In this document: one piece after another, positions 34,413-43,129 of the stretch | Layout of the letters: every line of letters starts with the position of its first letter | Numbering within the stretch: the stretch's first letter is position 1 | Source: Desulfococcus multivorans | Lineage (GTDB): Bacteria > Desulfobacterota > Desulfobacteria > Desulfobacterales > Desulfococcaceae | Direction of reading: 5' to 3' | DNA: 64,000 nt | Assembly: GCF_001854245.1 (NCBI RefSeq) | Contig: NZ_CP015381.1 | Coordinates: 2,329,001-2,393,000, forward strand | Notes under the pieces: generated by a model | Told to the model about the DNA's origin: nothing | Seen by the model: only the letters and a program-made list of their open reading frames with translations | Databases searched by the model: none | Program-made: the position numbers and the translations under genes

Positions 34413-34477
34413 TCAACTTTCAACTTTCGACTTTCATGATGGTAACCGGCACCGGCCTATGAAAGTCGAAAGTTGAG
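34413..34477 (+). mobile_element. Internally deleted copy of the 237-bp element
   Basis: 65 bases retaining both termini: TCAACTTTCGACTTTCAT (34420-34437) preceded by a duplicated CAACTTT, then GATGGTAACCGG joined directly to CACCGGCCTATGAAAG and the right repeat ending at 34477. The interior is lost. Flanks share an imperfect TTATTT duplication (34406-34411, 34478-34483). It lies between the GNAT-nitrilase gene and fdhD. Confidence 0.8.
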
Positions 34478-34579
34478 TTATTTCTTGAGGGCAATATCAG
34501 CATAAATCCCGCCGGCGCTGAAACGCCGGCGGCATTCCGATCCTCGATATCCACAGGGTCGGCAAGAGGAGATAGAGAT

Positions 34580-35395
34580 TTGGAAAGCACATCATCACAC
34601 AACATCGTTCGCTGCAAATCCGGAAATACCCTGATCGCCGAAACGCAAATGCTCATCAGCGAGGAGCCCCTGTCCATCCGGGTCGAGAACACCCCATACG
34701 CCGTGGTGATGCGCACACCGGGGGATGAACGCTTTCTGGCGGCAGGGTTCTGTCTTGCCGAGGGATTGGTGGATCGGGTCGAGGATTTTGCCGCTATCGG
34801 ATACTGCGAGCAGATGGACCCCAACGTTATCGCCGTGACCCTCACCCCCCAGCGGCGGGAAAAGGTCTCCGACCTCCTGGCGCGACGCGGTTATATCAGC
34901 CAGACCAGTTGCGGCATCTGTGGGAAGGAGTTGGTGAAGGATCTCATTCAGAACATGGTTCCCAGCACCGATACGACCCGGATCGATCTGGCGGCGCTTC
35001 TTGAACGGATCAACGACGATCGGATGCAGGACTACCAGGATCTCTATCGAAAAACCAACAGCGCCCACGGCGCGGTGCTCTTCAGTCGGGACTTGGCGGT
35101 CATGGGCCTGGGCGAGGACGTGGGACGCCACAACGCCCTGGACAAAGCCATCGGTCAGGCCCTCCTGGAAAACCGATTGCCGCAGACGGTCGCGGCCGTA
35201 CTTTCTTCCCGGGTCAGCTATGAACTCGTCCAGAAATGTGCCCGGGCCGGCATCGGCACCATCGTCAGCATGTCGCGGCCCACGGCCCTTGCCGTCGACC
35301 TCGGCGGCAGGATGAACATGACGCTCGCCTGCATCAGCAAGGAGGGGGATCTTCTGATCTTCAGCGGTCGGGAACGGCTGGTCGAATCCGGCTGA
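34580..35395 (+). CDS. fdhD: Formate dehydrogenase accessory sulfurtransferase
   Basis: 271-aa FdhD, which moves sulfur from a cysteine desulfurase to the Mo/W-bis-MGD cofactor of formate dehydrogenase. The sulfur-carrying CxxC lies in QTSCGICGKEL. GDERFLAAGFCLAEGLV, SAHGAVLFS, LGEDVGRHNALDKAIGQAL and SRPTALAVDLG are family motifs. TTG 34580 follows AGAGGAGA. No formate dehydrogenase gene lies in the window, but the enzyme is implied elsewhere in the genome. Confidence 0.95.
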   Translation: MESTSSHNIVRCKSGNTLIAETQMLISEEPLSIRVENTPYAVVMRTPGDERFLAAGFCLAEGLVDRVEDFAAIGYCEQMDPNVIAVTLTPQRREKVSDLLARRGYISQTSCGICGKELVKDLIQNMVPSTDTTRIDLAALLERINDDRMQDYQDLYRKTNSAHGAVLFSRDLAVMGLGEDVGRHNALDKAIGQALLENRLPQTVAAVLSSRVSYELVQKCARAGIGTIVSMSRPTALAVDLGGRMNMTLACISKEGDLLIFSGRERLVESG

Positions 35396-35426
35396 CGTGC
35401 CGCCTCACGACCGAAGCCATGCCCGG

Positions 35427-36815
35427 CTATTTCCGGATGAGCCGGGCAACGGATTCGATATGAAAGGTGTGGGGAAACATGTCCACCGGCTGAACCTCCG
35501 CGATGTCGTAATGTTCGCTCATAACGGTCAGGTCCCGGGCCAGGGTCGCGGGGTTGCAGGAGACGTAAACGACCTTCCGGGGAGCAAGCTCGATCACCTG
35601 TCGAACCACGTCCTTGTGCATTCCGACGCGGGGTGGATCGATGACCATCACCTCGGGGGAAACGGCAATACCCGACAGCATGTCCCGGATATCCCCGGCC
35701 ATAAACCGGCAGTTCCGGATCCCGTTGATGCGGCAATTCCGCCGGGCATCGGCAACCGCGCTCTCGACGATTTCGATTCCCGTGACCGACCGGGCGGCAT
35801 CCGACAGGGTGATGCCGATGGTTCCGGTGCCGCAATAGAGGTCCAGGACCGTTTCGTCACCGGAGAGCCCGGCGTAATCCTTGACGACCGCATAGAGGCT
35901 TTCTGCGCCGCGGGTGTTGGTTTGAAAAAAGGAATTGGCGGAAATCTCAAATTCGAAGGCGCCGATGCGATCCCGGATGGCAGTGCCGCCCAGAAGGGGG
36001 GCTTCGGACTCGCCCACCGCGATTCCGGCCCGGCGGGCCGTGATGTTGTTGACAATGGATACGATCGCGGGATAGTCGGCCATGAGGCGCTCTGCAAGGG
36101 GATAGACCACGTCGCGTCGCTCCTCGGCGGTAATGATGTTGACCATCCACTGATCCCGGGCTGCGGAGTGCCTGAGCATCAGGAATCGCCAGAAGCCCTC
36201 GTGGGATTTCAACCCGTAGACCGGCATTTCCGACGCCCTGATGAAGGTGCGCACCGCATCGAGAATGTCGTTGCCCAGGCGGGGCTGAATCAGGCATTCG
36301 CTGATATCCAGCACCTTGTGAAAGGTTCCCGGCACATGCAGGCCGACGGCAAAACCCGTATCGATGTCCGTTTGCCCCAGCTCGTCGGGAAGCAGCCAAC
36401 GCCGGTCGGCGCAGGAAAATTCCATCTTGTTCCGATATTCGTACATCACGGGGGAGGGAAGAGTGGGATGGACGGGAACGTCTTTGATGAGGCCGATGTG
36501 TTCAATGGCCTCCGACACGTGCCGGCGCTTGTATTCAAGCTGCATCTCATAATCTATGAACTGCCATCTGCAACCGCCGCAGAACCCGCTGTAGCGACAG
36601 GGCGCCTTGCGACGATGGGGTGAGGGCGAGAGGATTTCGATGAGGCGCGCCTCTGCGTAACGTTTCTTTTTTCGGAAGATCCGGGCCCTGACCCGATCCA
36701 GCGGAACCGTCCCATCCACGAACACCGCGAATCCATCCACCTTGGCCAACCCCATCCCCCCAAAGGCGATGTCCGTGATCTCCAGTTCAAGCTCCTGCCG
36801 ATTTTTGACGTCCAT
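35427..36815 (-). CDS. rlmD: 23S rRNA (uracil-5-)-methyltransferase RlmD/RumA type
   Basis: 462-aa SAM-dependent RNA m5U methyltransferase. An N-terminal TRAM domain comes first (DIAFGGMGLAKVDGFAVFVDGTVPLDRVRARI). FeS ligands are in CRYSGFCGGCRW. The methyltransferase domain holds NSFFQTNTRGAE, VLDLYCGTGTIGITLS, MVIDPPRVGMH and the catalytic Cys in VYVSCNPATLARD. The FeS site favours RlmD-like enzymes over TrmA, but the exact base cannot be told from sequence alone. It is convergent with fdhD at 35395. Confidence 0.92.
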   Translation of the reverse strand: MDVKNRQELELEITDIAFGGMGLAKVDGFAVFVDGTVPLDRVRARIFRKKKRYAEARLIEILSPSPHRRKAPCRYSGFCGGCRWQFIDYEMQLEYKRRHVSEAIEHIGLIKDVPVHPTLPSPVMYEYRNKMEFSCADRRWLLPDELGQTDIDTGFAVGLHVPGTFHKVLDISECLIQPRLGNDILDAVRTFIRASEMPVYGLKSHEGFWRFLMLRHSAARDQWMVNIITAEERRDVVYPLAERLMADYPAIVSIVNNITARRAGIAVGESEAPLLGGTAIRDRIGAFEFEISANSFFQTNTRGAESLYAVVKDYAGLSGDETVLDLYCGTGTIGITLSDAARSVTGIEIVESAVADARRNCRINGIRNCRFMAGDIRDMLSGIAVSPEVMVIDPPRVGMHKDVVRQVIELAPRKVVYVSCNPATLARDLTVMSEHYDIAEVQPVDMFPHTFHIESVARLIRK

Positions 36816-36918
36816 CTCCGTCCTCCGAAATTTTGAATCTTGTCCGCTATAGCGAAATACAGTATAAAGCAGGGGTTTTTATCCTACCCATTATGGAAAA
36901 TCAAGGAGGGTTTTGTTA

Positions 36919-37659
36919 ATGTCGGAAACGGAATCAATCATCAGCACGACTCAGGATATTTCCTTTAACAGCGGGGATTTTCAGCTCAAGGGAACCCTCC
37001 ACCTGCCGCCAAACAGCGCATTGCCGCCGGTCGTCATCGGATCCCACGGCCTTTTCAGCACGGGTGATTCTCCAAAACAGATCGCCCTGGCCGAAAAATG
37101 CCTCGAGTTCGGCATCGCTTACTTCCGTTTTGACCACAGGGGATGCGGCGGGAGCGATGGCGTCTTTGGAGAGGTCACCGCTTTTGAAAACCGTCGCAGG
37201 GATTTGTTGAGCGCCATATCCGCCGTTCGGGCAACGGAGAAGACGGGGGATGTCACGGGACTCTTCGGCAGCAGCCTGGGCGGCGCCGTTGTGCTTTCCG
37301 TTGCACTCGAAGCCGATGTTGCCGCCGTGGTCACTTACGCCGCTCCTTTGGACGGAAATCGGATCGTTCAGCACCTGAAGAACGGGAAGGGGGCGCCCCA
37401 CAACCATCCGAAGATCGATCCCGAAGCGCTCCGTTTCGATATTTCCGACAGGATCGACGGCATCCACCACATCCTCATCGTGCACGGCGATTCAGACAGG
37501 ATCATCTCCTCCTCCGAGGCACACCGGATCTATCAGAAAGCAAGGATGCCCAAGCGGCTGATCATGCTGAGAAACGGAGACCACCCCATGAGCCTGCCCG
37601 AAAATCAGGAAAAATTCGTTCGGGAAGCGGCGTTGTGGTTCAAGTCCGCAATGAAATAG
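36919..37659 (+). CDS. Alpha/beta hydrolase
   Basis: 246-aa alpha/beta hydrolase. Nucleophile motif GSSLGGAV near residue 118, FRFDHRGCGGSDGVF on strand 4, acid in VHGDSDRIISS and His in NGDHPMSL. GLFSTGDSP is the oxyanion region. ATG 36919 follows AAGGAGGG at 8 bases; the TTG at 36913 is less likely. It resembles the hydrolase at 27477-28235 in size and layout. Substrate unknown; no operon partner. Confidence 0.85.
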   Translation: MSETESIISTTQDISFNSGDFQLKGTLHLPPNSALPPVVIGSHGLFSTGDSPKQIALAEKCLEFGIAYFRFDHRGCGGSDGVFGEVTAFENRRRDLLSAISAVRATEKTGDVTGLFGSSLGGAVVLSVALEADVAAVVTYAAPLDGNRIVQHLKNGKGAPHNHPKIDPEALRFDISDRIDGIHHILIVHGDSDRIISSSEAHRIYQKARMPKRLIMLRNGDHPMSLPENQEKFVREAALWFKSAMK

Positions 37660-37685
37660 GTCGAGCATCCGGGAAAACGATCGAA

Positions 37686-37708
37686 GCAGGGAAGACCGGC
37701 TTCCCTGC
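37686..37708. terminator. Hairpin between convergent genes
   Basis: Perfect nine-base arms GCAGGGAAG / CTTCCCTGC around ACCGG, between the hydrolase (plus) and OmpA-like lipoprotein (minus) genes. No T-run follows, so function is uncertain. Confidence 0.5.
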
Positions 37709-37719
37709 CTGAATGACGG

Positions 37720-38382
37720 CTAACCGGCGGCCGGCTCGTTCGGCTTGATTCTGATCTCCACCCTTCGGTTCATCTGACGCCCCTCGGGAGTGGCGTTCGT
37801 GGCCACGGGCATCGTCTCGCCATACCCCATGGCGGTGACGCGATCGGCCGAAACCCCGCGCTGGAGCAGGAGATTCCTCACCGCTTCCGCGCGTCGCTCG
37901 GAAAGCCTCTGATTATATTCCGCGGCGCCCGTGCTGTCCGTATGCCCCTGGACAAAAATCTGGGTTTCGGGGTACTGGACCATCACCTGAGCGATGCGGT
38001 CTATTTCATTGTAAAGGCCGGGTCTTACGACGGTTGAATCGGTGTCGAAGGTCACGTCGCCCTTCAGGGTGACGGCCAGAAGATTCCCTTCCCGGGAGAC
38101 CTGGGCCGCATGGGACTGCGACAGCGCCTGGTTCAGATCGGCTTCCTGTCGGTCCATATACTTGCCGGCGCCAAGACCGGTAAGGCCGCCGACAGCGGCG
38201 CCTACCGCCGCCCCGATCAGGGTGCCCTTGGTGTCCTTACCGATCAGTTGTCCGGCCAGCGCGCCGGCCGCGGCCCCCCCTGTCGTCCCGTAAAGGGCGC
38301 CCTTTCCGGTTTTTGTCTGGGGCCCGGCACAGCCTGTCATTACCAAGGCTGCGGCAATCACCACTGTCAGTATCCGTTTCAT
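37720..38382 (-). CDS. OmpA-family lipoprotein with glycine-zipper domain
   Basis: 220-aa outer-membrane lipoprotein. The signal MKRILTVVIAAALVMTGC ends in a lipobox Cys at residue 18. A glycine-zipper region spans 28-75 (GALYGTTGGAAAGALAGQLIG, AAVGAAVGGLTGLGAGKYM). The C-terminal OmpA-like domain (VTFDTDSTVVRPGLYNEIDRIA, QGHTDSTGAAEYNQRLSERRAEAV, PEGRQMNRRVEI) should bind peptidoglycan. It links the outer membrane to the wall; Pal and YiaD proteins are relatives. Confidence 0.92.
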   Translation of the reverse strand: MKRILTVVIAAALVMTGCAGPQTKTGKGALYGTTGGAAAGALAGQLIGKDTKGTLIGAAVGAAVGGLTGLGAGKYMDRQEADLNQALSQSHAAQVSREGNLLAVTLKGDVTFDTDSTVVRPGLYNEIDRIAQVMVQYPETQIFVQGHTDSTGAAEYNQRLSERRAEAVRNLLLQRGVSADRVTAMGYGETMPVATNATPEGRQMNRRVEIRIKPNEPAAG

Positions 38383-38707
38383 TCTCCATTACCCCTTTCA
38401 TTTTTTTTCTGATCAATATTGTCGGGTTCTCCTGCTTTGCGTGATCCCATCGATCCGCCCTCTGCCGCCGGGATAAACCCGTTACGCGTCATATCCTATA
38501 GGTCATCATGATCGTCGTGTCAACGTCGCTGTCTGAAATCGGAAAGACTGCCCCCGACCCCGGCAACGCCGTCCGTGAAACACCTCGGAATCCACTTGCG
38601 CCGCCGGCTTTCAATCCGTATATTGTGAACCATGATGCCCGCTTGTCAAGCTGTCGGCCGCTCTTTTTCGAGGCGCAGCCCTTGACGGAAACCTTGTCGG
38701 AAAGGAA
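38383..38707. other. Intergenic region
   Basis: Divergent gap between the OmpA-like lipoprotein and the small gene at 38708. A T-run and AT-rich patch at 38396-38425 probably carry the lipoprotein promoter. Frames in this stretch lack ribosome-binding sites and look like chance. I see nothing else. Confidence 0.4.
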
Positions 38708-38938
38708 TTGACTCCATTGGAAAAACATGACGTTACGACATTCGCGCCTTACCCTTTTCGCATCGGACAGAAGATTCACATCCAGGAAGGTCCCAGGAGA
38801 GGGGACTGGGAGGTCGTCGGCGTGACCGACCATAAACTGACCCTGAGATGTCCTATAAGCCGCCGTGAATTCACCTGGAGCCGTTTCTGCTACTTCGTGG
38901 AAGAGCACAAAGGGGTGGAATGGCCGCAAAAGGACTGA
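38708..38938 (+). CDS. Small hypothetical protein
   Basis: 76-aa soluble protein that I do not recognise. The central part (FRIGQKIHIQEGPRRGDWEV, VGVTDHKLTLRCPISRREF) suggests a small beta-barrel or KOW-like fold. TTG 38708 follows GGAAAGGAA; a second in-frame TTG lies at 38717. It overlaps the start of the YidD-domain gene by 19 bases, so the two are translated together. Confidence 0.65.
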   Translation: MTPLEKHDVTTFAPYPFRIGQKIHIQEGPRRGDWEVVGVTDHKLTLRCPISRREFTWSRFCYFVEEHKGVEWPQKD

Positions 38939-39369
38939 TCCGAAAAATTGCGGGCGCTCAGTTCGACATGAAGCGGCTCGTCCCGATGCTTCTGTTCGCC
39001 GTCCTGGCGACGGGTTGCGGCGCAACAGGGACCGGAAGTGCCGGCGGCGGGTATTCAGCCTCGCCCTTCAGCGGGATGCTTGCCTTTTATCGGGGCCCCC
39101 TGGACCATCTCTCCGCCGTTCGCAGAGGAACCTGTCCCATGACGCCCTCCTGTTCCGAGTACGCGCGTGAAGCGGTGGCGCGACATGGGGAGCTGAGGGG
39201 GTGGATCATGGCCTGCGATCGACTCATGCGCTGCGGCCGGGATGAGATCCACAGGGCCCCCAAGGTGAAAGTCAACGGGGAGTGGCGATACTACGACCCG
39301 GTGGATCGGAATGATTTCCGGCGGGCCTCTGCCGCTTCAAGGCCGGAAGCCGTCGAAACCGGTCGATGA
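38920..39369 (+). CDS. Predicted lipoprotein with YidD-like domain
   Basis: 149-aa protein. A hydrophobic signal ends in a lipobox (VPMLLFAVLATGC). Residues 55-110 match YidD: MLAFYRGPLDHLSAVRRGTCPMTPSCSEYAREAVARHGELRGWIMACDRLMRCGRDE, with the paired Cys and the SCSEYA core. YidD is normally a short cytoplasmic helper of YidC with no signal peptide, so an exported lipidated version is odd. ATG 38920 has GGGGTGG before it; ATG 38968 would give a cleaner signal peptide. The role is unknown. Confidence 0.75.
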   Translation: MAAKGLIRKIAGAQFDMKRLVPMLLFAVLATGCGATGTGSAGGGYSASPFSGMLAFYRGPLDHLSAVRRGTCPMTPSCSEYAREAVARHGELRGWIMACDRLMRCGRDEIHRAPKVKVNGEWRYYDPVDRNDFRRASAASRPEAVETGR

Positions 39370-39396
39370 CCGTGGACCGCGCACAATACCGTCGTG

Positions 39397-40221
39397 TCAG
39401 GACGCGGACCGCCGATGTCGGGCGATCCATCGCCCGCCGATGATCGACAGGAAAAATCCCGCACCGTTGACAAGAATGATGGTTGCGCCTGAAGTCAGAT
39501 CGTATCGGAAGGATATCCAGAGGCCCGCCACCGTGAAGACACAGCTGATGAGACACGATATCAGCATCATACCTGCCAGGGAATCTGAAAATTTTTCGGC
39601 GATATAGGGGGGAATGGTCAGCATGGCGATGACGAGGATGAGACCGACCACCTGGATGACCATCACCACACATACCGAAATCATGCCCAGAAGCAGAAAA
39701 TAGAGTCCCGCCACCGGAACGCCCCGCAGCCTGGCAAACTCGCCGTCATAAGACATCGCCAACAGGGCATTGTAGAAAAAAGCGACAAGTCCGGCCACCA
39801 TGACCGTCATGAGGCCCATGATCCATAGATCCGACGTGGGAACTGTAAGAATGCTCCCGAAAAGATAGCTCATGAGATCGACGTTGTAGCCGGGGGTAAG
39901 ATCGAGCAGAATCACCCCGATCGCCATACCTACCGCCCAGATCACCCCGATAACGGTATCGGATCGATGTCGGCTGCGAACCGTCATGGCCGCCATGAAC
40001 ATGGCGACCCCAAGCGAAAATCCGAAGGTTCCTAACATGTAAGGCAATCCCAGAAAAAACGCGAGCCCGATGCCGCCGTAGGCCGCATGGGCAATCCCGC
40101 CGGCCAGGAAGACGATGCGGTTGACGACCACGAGGGTGCCGATCATCCCGCAAGTGACGCCGGCCAGCAACCCGGCCAGGAGGGCGTTTCTCAGGAACTC
40201 GAATTGCAGCGCTTCCCACAT
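39397..40221 (-). CDS. Metal ABC transporter permease (ZnuB/MntB family)
   Basis: 274-aa integral membrane permease with about eight hydrophobic segments, family ABC-3 (ALLAGLLAGVTCGMIGTLVVVNRIVFLAGGIAHAAYGGIG at the start, DGEFARLRGVPVAGLYFLLL centrally). It forms the membrane channel for Zn, Mn or Fe with the ATPase upstream. ATG 40221 follows GGGAGCAAACC and overlaps the ATPase gene by 31 bases. No solute-binding protein gene is present in the cluster. Confidence 0.9.
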   Translation of the reverse strand: MWEALQFEFLRNALLAGLLAGVTCGMIGTLVVVNRIVFLAGGIAHAAYGGIGLAFFLGLPYMLGTFGFSLGVAMFMAAMTVRSRHRSDTVIGVIWAVGMAIGVILLDLTPGYNVDLMSYLFGSILTVPTSDLWIMGLMTVMVAGLVAFFYNALLAMSYDGEFARLRGVPVAGLYFLLLGMISVCVVMVIQVVGLILVIAMLTIPPYIAEKFSDSLAGMMLISCLISCVFTVAGLWISFRYDLTSGATIILVNGAGFFLSIIGGRWIARHRRSAS

Positions 40222-40982
40222 GGTTTGCTCCCGTGCGTTCGCAGCACTCGGTGGGGGATGCCGTGAGCGATCAATTCCACCGGACACTGATACATTCGAA
40301 TCATATCTTCCGTTATCTCGTTGCCGCCGTGATAGTGAAGCCTGCGGTTGACACAGGCCACGGATTTGACGTAGCTGGAAATCACCATCAGGTCATGGTT
40401 CACGATGATGATCGTCACCGTTTCGTTAAGCACTTTGAGAAGGTCGAACAGGTTTTCCTGATGGACGGCGTCGACACTCGCGGTGGGCTCGTCCAGAAAC
40501 AGGATATCGGGCTCCGCGACCAGGGCGCGGGCGATGAAAACCCGCTGGCGTTGTCCTCCGGAGAGTTCTCCGATGCGACGGCGTCTGAATTCCCACATGT
40601 TCACCGCTTCGAGGGCCTTCTGAGCCGCAGCCCGGTCCGTCGAGCTGTACCCGCCCCAACGCCTTGCGGGATCAAGGCGCCCCATGAGCACCACATCCAG
40701 AACGGAAATCGGAAAATGCCTGTTGATGCCGATCTCCTGGGGCATGTACCCCAGACGATGTGCTATCCGGCGGGGAGGCTCACCCAGGATTCTGATGTCG
40801 CCGCTGTTCGGGGTCAGAAGACCGATCATCAATTTGAGAAGTGTCGTTTTTCCCCCGCCGTTGGGGCCGATAAGCGCCGTGAAGTCTCCGGCCTCCAGGG
40901 TCAGATCGACGTCCTGAAGCACGGATTGACCATTGTAGGAAAAGGATACCTTCCTGATGTCGACTGCCGGAGATGCCTTCAT
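40191..40982 (-). CDS. Metal ABC transporter ATP-binding protein (ZnuC/MntA-like)
   Basis: 263-aa ABC ATPase. Walker A GPNGGGKTT, Q-loop MPQEIGIN, signature LSGGQRQRV, Walker B ILFLDEPTASVD and switch His in VNHDLMVI are intact. The C-terminus carries a His/Cys-rich tail (IAHGIPHRVLRTHGSKPCGKRCNSSS) partly created by the overlap with the permease gene. It energises the permease at 39397-40221. Metal specificity cannot be decided; zinc or manganese are usual for the family. Confidence 0.92.
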   Translation of the reverse strand: MKASPAVDIRKVSFSYNGQSVLQDVDLTLEAGDFTALIGPNGGGKTTLLKLMIGLLTPNSGDIRILGEPPRRIAHRLGYMPQEIGINRHFPISVLDVVLMGRLDPARRWGGYSSTDRAAAQKALEAVNMWEFRRRRIGELSGGQRQRVFIARALVAEPDILFLDEPTASVDAVHQENLFDLLKVLNETVTIIIVNHDLMVISSYVKSVACVNRRLHYHGGNEITEDMIRMYQCPVELIAHGIPHRVLRTHGSKPCGKRCNSSS

Positions 40983-41166
40983 GTACGTCGTCTCTCTTTC
41001 CGTATTCCCGGCAGCCGTCTTGGCTTCCGGTCGTTGCCGGTACCGGCCGTGCCGTTCAATAAACGCCGCCCATCATGCAACTGAATGGCGGGGATGTCAA
41101 TACGCCAATCCCGATATAACCGCCGTGGGTTGGGTTTTAATTCAAATTCTCATGAACAACGATACT

Positions 41167-41979
41167 TCAAACGACGGAGATTTTCGAGCATGGAAGACGA
41201 CAGCCCTGGTTGTCGGGAATCACGTCAAGGGCGTCGTGAATGTGACGGCAATAGAGGTCGACGATCCCCCGGTTGAACCCCAGCCCCTGGTTTTCCAGAG
41301 AAACGGCTATGCCCGCATTTTCAAAAGCGAACCGCCAGGAATGGTTGTCACCCGACATATCCTCTTCGAAATGGAGGCCTGCCACCAGCATCAGGGGTAC
41401 GAGTTTCACCTTCCGGTAACCGTCCCTGGACACCTCCTCGATCACCGACGCCATGGTTGGATAACCCTGTTCCACAAGGCCCACGTAAACCCCGGACGAC
41501 TTCGTCTTTCTGAAAATGTAATCCAATGCGACATAGCTGCTCCAACTCGGATGATCCGTGCCGTGGCCGATCATGACCATCGCCTCGTCCGCCGCCTCGG
41601 GCAGATGGGGCATCAAGGCGGCGACAACGGATTTGTAATCCTCGGGCCGGTGCAACAACGGCAGCCCCATGGCGGTCCGTATCCCGCAGTCGCCCACCTC
41701 CTCGATCAATCGATAAAACTCGTGACCGCAAGTGAAATGAAGGGACTGAACCACGGCCCACGGGTAGCCCTCTTTTTTGAGCTTCCGCAGCACTTCGTGG
41801 GGATGCTGCATGTTGGTGTTGTAGTTCCGATTGGAAAAATCCCTGACCTGACGGGAAGAGAACGCCCAGAAGATCGGATGGCCGATAAATCGCTCCCGAC
41901 AGATGTCATTGATGAAGGAATAGGTTTTCATGGCGCGGGTGGTCGTGCCGAATGCGGCCAGGACAATAGGCGTTTTCAT
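41167..41979 (-). CDS. cbiK: Sirohydrochlorin cobaltochelatase
   Basis: 270-aa CbiK-type chelatase, which inserts cobalt (or iron) into sirohydrochlorin for cobalamin or sirohaem/haem synthesis. PIVLAAFGTTT at the start, the metal-binding His in MIGHGTDHPSW and VPLMLVAGLHFEEDM are seen. There is no clear signal peptide, so it is the cytoplasmic form. It lies 184 bases upstream of the metal ABC genes on the same strand; co-location suggests that the transporter may serve the same metal economy. Confidence 0.93.
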   Translation of the reverse strand: MKTPIVLAAFGTTTRAMKTYSFINDICRERFIGHPIFWAFSSRQVRDFSNRNYNTNMQHPHEVLRKLKKEGYPWAVVQSLHFTCGHEFYRLIEEVGDCGIRTAMGLPLLHRPEDYKSVVAALMPHLPEAADEAMVMIGHGTDHPSWSSYVALDYIFRKTKSSGVYVGLVEQGYPTMASVIEEVSRDGYRKVKLVPLMLVAGLHFEEDMSGDNHSWRFAFENAGIAVSLENQGLGFNRGIVDLYCRHIHDALDVIPDNQGCRLPCSKISVV

Positions 41980-42064
41980 ACACTTGTCTCTCTTTCAGGG
42001 AATCACACGTCGATGCGGACCTCTGGGGGGCTGGGTCAGTCCATTGGCGGACAAATGGGGTGGT

Positions 42065-42706
42065 TCAAGCCGGTTTAAGATATTTCTCATGTTCTTGTTC
42101 AAAGACAACAGGTAGACGTTGATGCATCTCCGCAAGGAGCGGTAACATGATTTCTCGTATCTGAGGGTGGGCGGCCCTGGAGCATCTCAGGTTGATCACG
42201 TGCTTCCATTCCCGCAGATTGGCCGTCATGACCACCTCGGTCTTCAGGCTGTTGGGCAGCACGCTTCGGGCCTCCTGGGGACTTGCTCCCTCCCGGACAA
42301 GCTTGAGATACATCTTTTCGGCATAGGCCATGGCCGAGCGCCAGTCCTGGTAGGCCTGGGAGTCCTCCGCCCAGAAAAAGGGTCTGATCACGGTAATTTC
42401 ATTTCCGAATCTGTCGTTGGCGTAGTTGGCATACCGTGTCGATTCCTGGCTGTAGGCGGCAAGACGGTGACGGACCAGCTCATGGCTGACACCGCGGTCA
42501 CAGGTAAATTTCACGGTGACGTTCATGTGCTCGATCACGCTGTGATGCCCGGAACGGACGATGCGCCGGATAAAATCGGCCCCCGATGTCGGTGTCATTT
42601 TATCCTCGCTCTTATAGCAGGTTCGCCCGGCCAGTTCGATGATCTTCAGGACCGTATCGCCGTCGGGCATATACAGGATCTCGTGGTAGGGGGATATGAT
42701 TATCAT
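42065..42706 (-). CDS. thyX: Flavin-dependent thymidylate synthase
   Basis: 213-aa ThyX, which makes dTMP from dUMP using methylene-THF and FADH2. The ThyX motif RHRLAAYSQESTRY is intact, and the nucleotide-binding Arg region ANLREWKHVINLR is present. ATG 42706 follows GGAGGAG; the longer frame to 42754 runs into the mobile element. The 237-bp element ends 44 bases upstream of the start, so it either displaced or now supplies the promoter. Confidence 0.95.
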   Translation of the reverse strand: MIIISPYHEILYMPDGDTVLKIIELAGRTCYKSEDKMTPTSGADFIRRIVRSGHHSVIEHMNVTVKFTCDRGVSHELVRHRLAAYSQESTRYANYANDRFGNEITVIRPFFWAEDSQAYQDWRSAMAYAEKMYLKLVREGASPQEARSVLPNSLKTEVVMTANLREWKHVINLRCSRAAHPQIREIMLPLLAEMHQRLPVVFEQEHEKYLKPA

Positions 42707-42750
42707 CCGGAGGCTCCTCCGCCTGGGAAAACATGCATTAAAATTTTTAT

Positions 42751-42987
42751 TCAACTTTCGACTTTCATGATGGTAACCGGAAAGAGGTGCCGGGAGGATA
42801 CGGCCCGGGCCCCTTCAGCGGTGAGTTTTAGTGCCGCTTAAGCGCCGCGGAGGATCAGCGGCCCGGACTGTTTGAGCGCAGCGAGTTTCCGGGCAGCCCG
42901 GAGCAAGCTTTAGCGGCACTTGAACGAAACCGCGTCGGGCGCGGGCCGTATCCTCCCGGCACCGGCCGATGAAAGTCGAAAGTTGAG
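42751..42987 (+). mobile_element. 237-bp MITE-like palindromic element, copy 2
   Basis: Same length and orientation as copy 1, with perfect 18-bp terminal repeats (42751-42768, 42969-42986). An exact 8-bp duplication ATTTTTAT flanks it (42743-42750, 42988-42995). It lies between trpF and thyX. Frames inside it encode nothing meaningful, although the same pseudo-peptide appears in each copy. The remainder of the 423-base gap, 42996-43129, holds no visible gene. Confidence 0.92.
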
Positions 42988-43129
42988 ATTTTTATTAAAG
43001 CATAATTCGACGGGAAAATCAAAACAGACATTTTGAAAGGCACTTAAAACCGCCTTTTGACCAACGCGTCAAAACAGGCCGGGTAACATCCGGAAATCCG
43101 CCGGGAAGGGCACGGGGCCCGAAACCGCA

